NCBI GenBank assembly: GCA_037957365.1 | Contig: JARHVA010001189.1 | Location: 2,889,501-2,953,500, forward strand | Length of the DNA stretch: 64,000 nucleotides | Reading direction: 5' to 3' | DNA from: Torreya grandis | Taxonomy: Eukaryota; Streptophyta; Pinopsida; Cupressales; Taxaceae | In this document: in pieces, positions 61,165 to 64,000 of the stretch | Layout of the letters: the number at the start of each line of letters is the position of its first letter | How positions within the stretch are numbered: the stretch's first letter is position 1 | Made by a program: the position numbers and the translations under genes | The notes under the pieces: model-generated | What the model saw: only the letters and a program-made list of their open reading frames with translations | Told to the model about the DNA's origin: nothing | The model's database searches: none

Positions 61165-63929
61165 TTTTAGGATGTATTTTGAGAGTAATTATTAGGTTTA
61201 ATACACAATTAGGAGTTTGATTTCTCAATAGACATCATACCTAGTTTCGAACTATAGTTCAAGGCACCCTATTGGATGATAACTACAAAATTAGTTGAGA
61301 AGAAGGCTCAATTATAGGAGTTATTATCTAAGGGGTTGATTTGGTCGAGTGTGTCACCATGGGGTGAACTAGTGGTGTCTATTAATAAGGATGGTACCCT
61401 TATCCTATGTATTTATTATAAGATGTTGAATAAGGTGATAATAAAGAACATGTATATGTTGCCTCTTATTGATGATATTTTCAATCAAATACATGGGGAA
61501 ATAGTTTTCTCTAAGATAGATCTCTGAGTGGGTTATCACTAGTAGATAATTCAAGAAGAAGATATTCCCAAAAAAACATTTAGAACTTAGTATGGACAAT
61601 ATGATTTAATAGTACTTCCTTCTGGGTTAATGAATGCTCTAACAACATTCATGAATCTCATGAAAAGTGTGTTTAGGGATTATCTAGACCATTTTAAGTT
61701 AGATTTTTTGGATGATATACTCATTTATTCCAGGAATGAGGAAGAACATCTGTAGCATATGGAGTTAGTTTTACATCATTTATAGAAGCATAAATTATAT
61801 GATAAATTTTACAAGTGTGCATTCTTTAAAAGAAAGGTATAATACTTAGGGTGTATTATCTCCATAAATAAAATTTCAATTGATTTGGTGAAGATAAGAG
61901 CCATAATGGAGTGACTAACACCTAAAAATGTACATGAAGTGAGAAGTTTTATGGGATTGATAGGTTATTATAGGAAATTTTTTCTAAATTTCTTAAAAAT
62001 AGCTAACCTAATTACCTCTCTTCAGCATAAGAATCAAATTTTTGTTTGGTCAAACAAGTGAAAAAATCCTTTCAGGAGTTAAAAGGAGTCTTACTTCAAC
62101 ACCTATGCTAAGAGTTCCCAATCCTAATTATCAGTTCTCAGTGATTATAGATGAATATAGGGATGATATTAGAGGATTTTTAATGCAAGATGGTTTAGTT
62201 ATAGTGTATGAGTCTAGGAATCTAAATCCATATGAGGTAATTTATGCCCCACATGATATGGAACTTACTATAATAGTGCATGCCTTACAAGTTTGGAGGA
62301 ATTATCTATTGGGAAATTTACTTGAGCTCAAAAGTGATAACTTTAGGCTCAAATATATATTCACCCAACTAAACCTAAATGCTCATCAGAGATGATGGAT
62401 AGAGTTCTTATCCAACTATGATTTTGATATTAGCCACTTCAAGGTTAAGAAAAATAGAGTTGCAAACACCCTTAGTCATAGAAGGTACATGGTATCTTTG
62501 GATACTATCTAAAGTGATTTCTACAATCAAGTAATTCAATTATCTCTTAGAGATGAATTTTATGAGTAGGTTAAGAAATATTTATTAGAGGATGCTCAAA
62601 ATCCTATGTTTAGTAGACTCAAGTTAGAGAATGATAGTCTTTTGAGGTATAATGATATATTGTATGTACTTGATAGAGAAAATCTGAGGAGAAAAGTGCT
62701 AAAGGAATTGCATAATGACCCTTATTTAGGTCACCCTAGAGTGACTACGCTCAAGGTTGAACTAAGACATCTCTATTTATAAAAGGAAATTAAAAATGAC
62801 GTAGTGGATTTTGTGTCTTGATGTTTAGAGTGTTATCATGTTAAGGCTAAACATGTGTATTTGGATATAAAATAATGGAAATGGAAGGTAATTAATATGA
62901 AATTTGTCCAAGTTTTTTCATTATCACATAATAGACATGACATGATCTTGGTAGTGGTTGATAAACTAAGGTAGATCAATTCATACCAGATAATCTAATG
63001 AATGGTGCACCTATGCTTGCAAAGAGATTCATGAAAGATGTGTATTAGTTACATGGGTTTTCATTGAACCTCATCTTTGATCAAGATCTGAGAATGAAAT
63101 CTAGGTTTTGGTTGACTCTAAGTTCAACATTGGTCACATAGTTGAATTTTAGTCCTAAATATCATCTAAAAATGGATGGAAAAATAAAGAGGGTGAACCA
63201 AGTTCTAGAATATATTATTTAAATGTATTACATGGATTATAAATACTAGTGAGAGGAGTACCTTCCACTAGTAGAGTTTTCTTATAAGAAATCTTACCAA
63301 TTAGAATTAAATATGGCTCCATTTGAAGCTTTGTATAAAAGGAGGTGTCAAAAACCAATCAGTTGGGACAAGCTCAAAGATAGGGTAGTCTTTGGTCTTG
63401 AAATGCTTGTGTAAATTTAAGAGTAAATCAAATCAATAAGGCAAAGGTTGTATGAGGCTAATGATAGATAAAAAAGTTATGTTGATCTAAAAATGACAAA
63501 GAAATTTTTTTATTAGTGATAAAGTGTTTCTTTAGGTCAAGCCTAAAAAAATATTGATTAAGTTTAATAAATCAATGAAGTTATTAACAAGATATGTGGG
63601 ACCCTTTGAGGTCTTTTAAGTGATCAATCCTATAACATATAGGCTTATTATACCATCAATTCTAGTTATCCTGTATAATTTTTCCATGTCTCCTATCTTA
63701 AAAAGTTTTTTTTGATCTTTCTCATTTATGGGATTGGAATGTCTTATAGCTTCTGGATCTTGTGGTGGTCATAGTAGAACCAGTCTAAATAATTGACACT
63801 CACAAACTTAGTTTATATAATAGAGAGGTGTCATAGTGCAAGGTATAGTAGAACTGATATTCTAATGATAATGCAACTTGGGAGGACTATGATGAGTTAT
63901 ATAGGTTGTTTCCACATTTATTTGTTTAG
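61165..63929 (+). pseudogene. pol: Chromovirus-type gypsy pol: RT, RNase H, integrase, chromodomain, broken
   Basis: Continuation of the pol cut at 42498. The RT has [20 protein letters not shown] and FSKIDL (61336-61527), then DFLDDILIYS with the catalytic Asp pair at 61711-61716. The RNase H (about 62130-62490) keeps an Asp at 62150, YESRNLNP, HDMELTIIVHALQVWRNYL and an Asp in KSDNF. The integrase zinc domain is at 62700-62845 (LHNDPYLGHP, CLEC). In the core, the usual MDF reads MKF near 62900 and the usual TER-type Glu is Lys near 63190, so two catalytic acids are lost. MAPFEALYKRRC is near 63310. The tail has YSNDNATWED and LFPHLF before a stop at 63927-63929, a chromodomain-like end. Many stops, mostly explained by C to T changes. 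Confidence 0.88.
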
Positions 63930-64000
63930 CATTTATTGATGTTATTTGATTTTTTGCTATATGTTATTTAAGTTTAGAACTATTGTTTGAAATAAGTGTC
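63930..64000. other. Sequence after pol, window edge
   Basis: AT-rich sequence after the pol stop. The 3' LTR of the chromovirus would be expected beyond the window. Confidence 0.4.

Noticed and set aside
1..64000. CRISPR array, operons or prokaryotic genes
   Set aside because: The repeats are LTRs, microsatellites or coding repeats. The retrotransposon content and absence of long genes fit a plant nuclear genome.

Overview
This window reads as intergenic DNA from a plant nuclear genome with a large repeat load. It is AT-rich, with decayed CpG and CHG sites, and it is built almost wholly from long-dead LTR retrotransposons. The Ty1/copia and Ty3/gypsy protein motifs, the tRNA-iMet-type primer site and the chromodomain-type pol C-terminus are plant hallmarks. 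No host gene, tRNA or rRNA was recognised, and the species cannot be named from the sequence.

Layout. (1) 1-1682: anonymous flank. (2) 1683-11891: a minus-strand copia element with a Sirevirus-like gag, about 3.5-kb LTRs and no pol. Its right LTR carries a recent-looking 624-bp inverted copy of part of itself. (3) About 12.4-22.05 kb: plus-strand gypsy remnants. A 3' internal fragment is followed by a ~5.4-kb LTR, a primer-site-like motif, a gag fragment and a second piece of the same LTR, so one LTR seems shared between two internal regions. (4) About 22-26.8 kb: other LTR debris with a G-tract polypurine site and internal repeats. (5) 26817-38906: a minus-strand gypsy element with ~4.1-kb LTRs that keeps gag and an aspartic protease with a DSGAS motif. 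A post-protease region replaces reverse transcriptase, and that region is shared with the remnant at 14.66-15.46 kb. (6) 38.9-42.3 kb: LTR-like debris. (7) 42.3-64 kb: a chromodomain-type gypsy pol split by an 18.7-kb insertion.

That insertion (42499-61159) has the order LTR-internal-LTR-internal-LTR and is flanked by a perfect 5-bp duplication, GGAAC. Each internal unit codes for a gag-like protein with an eight-unit 36-bp repeat, joined to an integrase zinc-binding remnant. Protease, reverse transcriptase, RNase H and the integrase core are missing from both units. At least four in-frame stop codons are shared by the two units, so the source element was already defective and must have moved with help from elsewhere.

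Taken together, three families here have lost pol but keep gag, LTRs and priming signals, the pattern expected of non-autonomous elements mobilised in trans. The most useful leads are the tandem LTR array, the gag-protease-X architecture without reverse transcriptase, the near-identical inverted duplication inside an old LTR, and a ~65-bp module shared by LTRs of different superfamilies. Divergence figures are eye estimates from short stretches.
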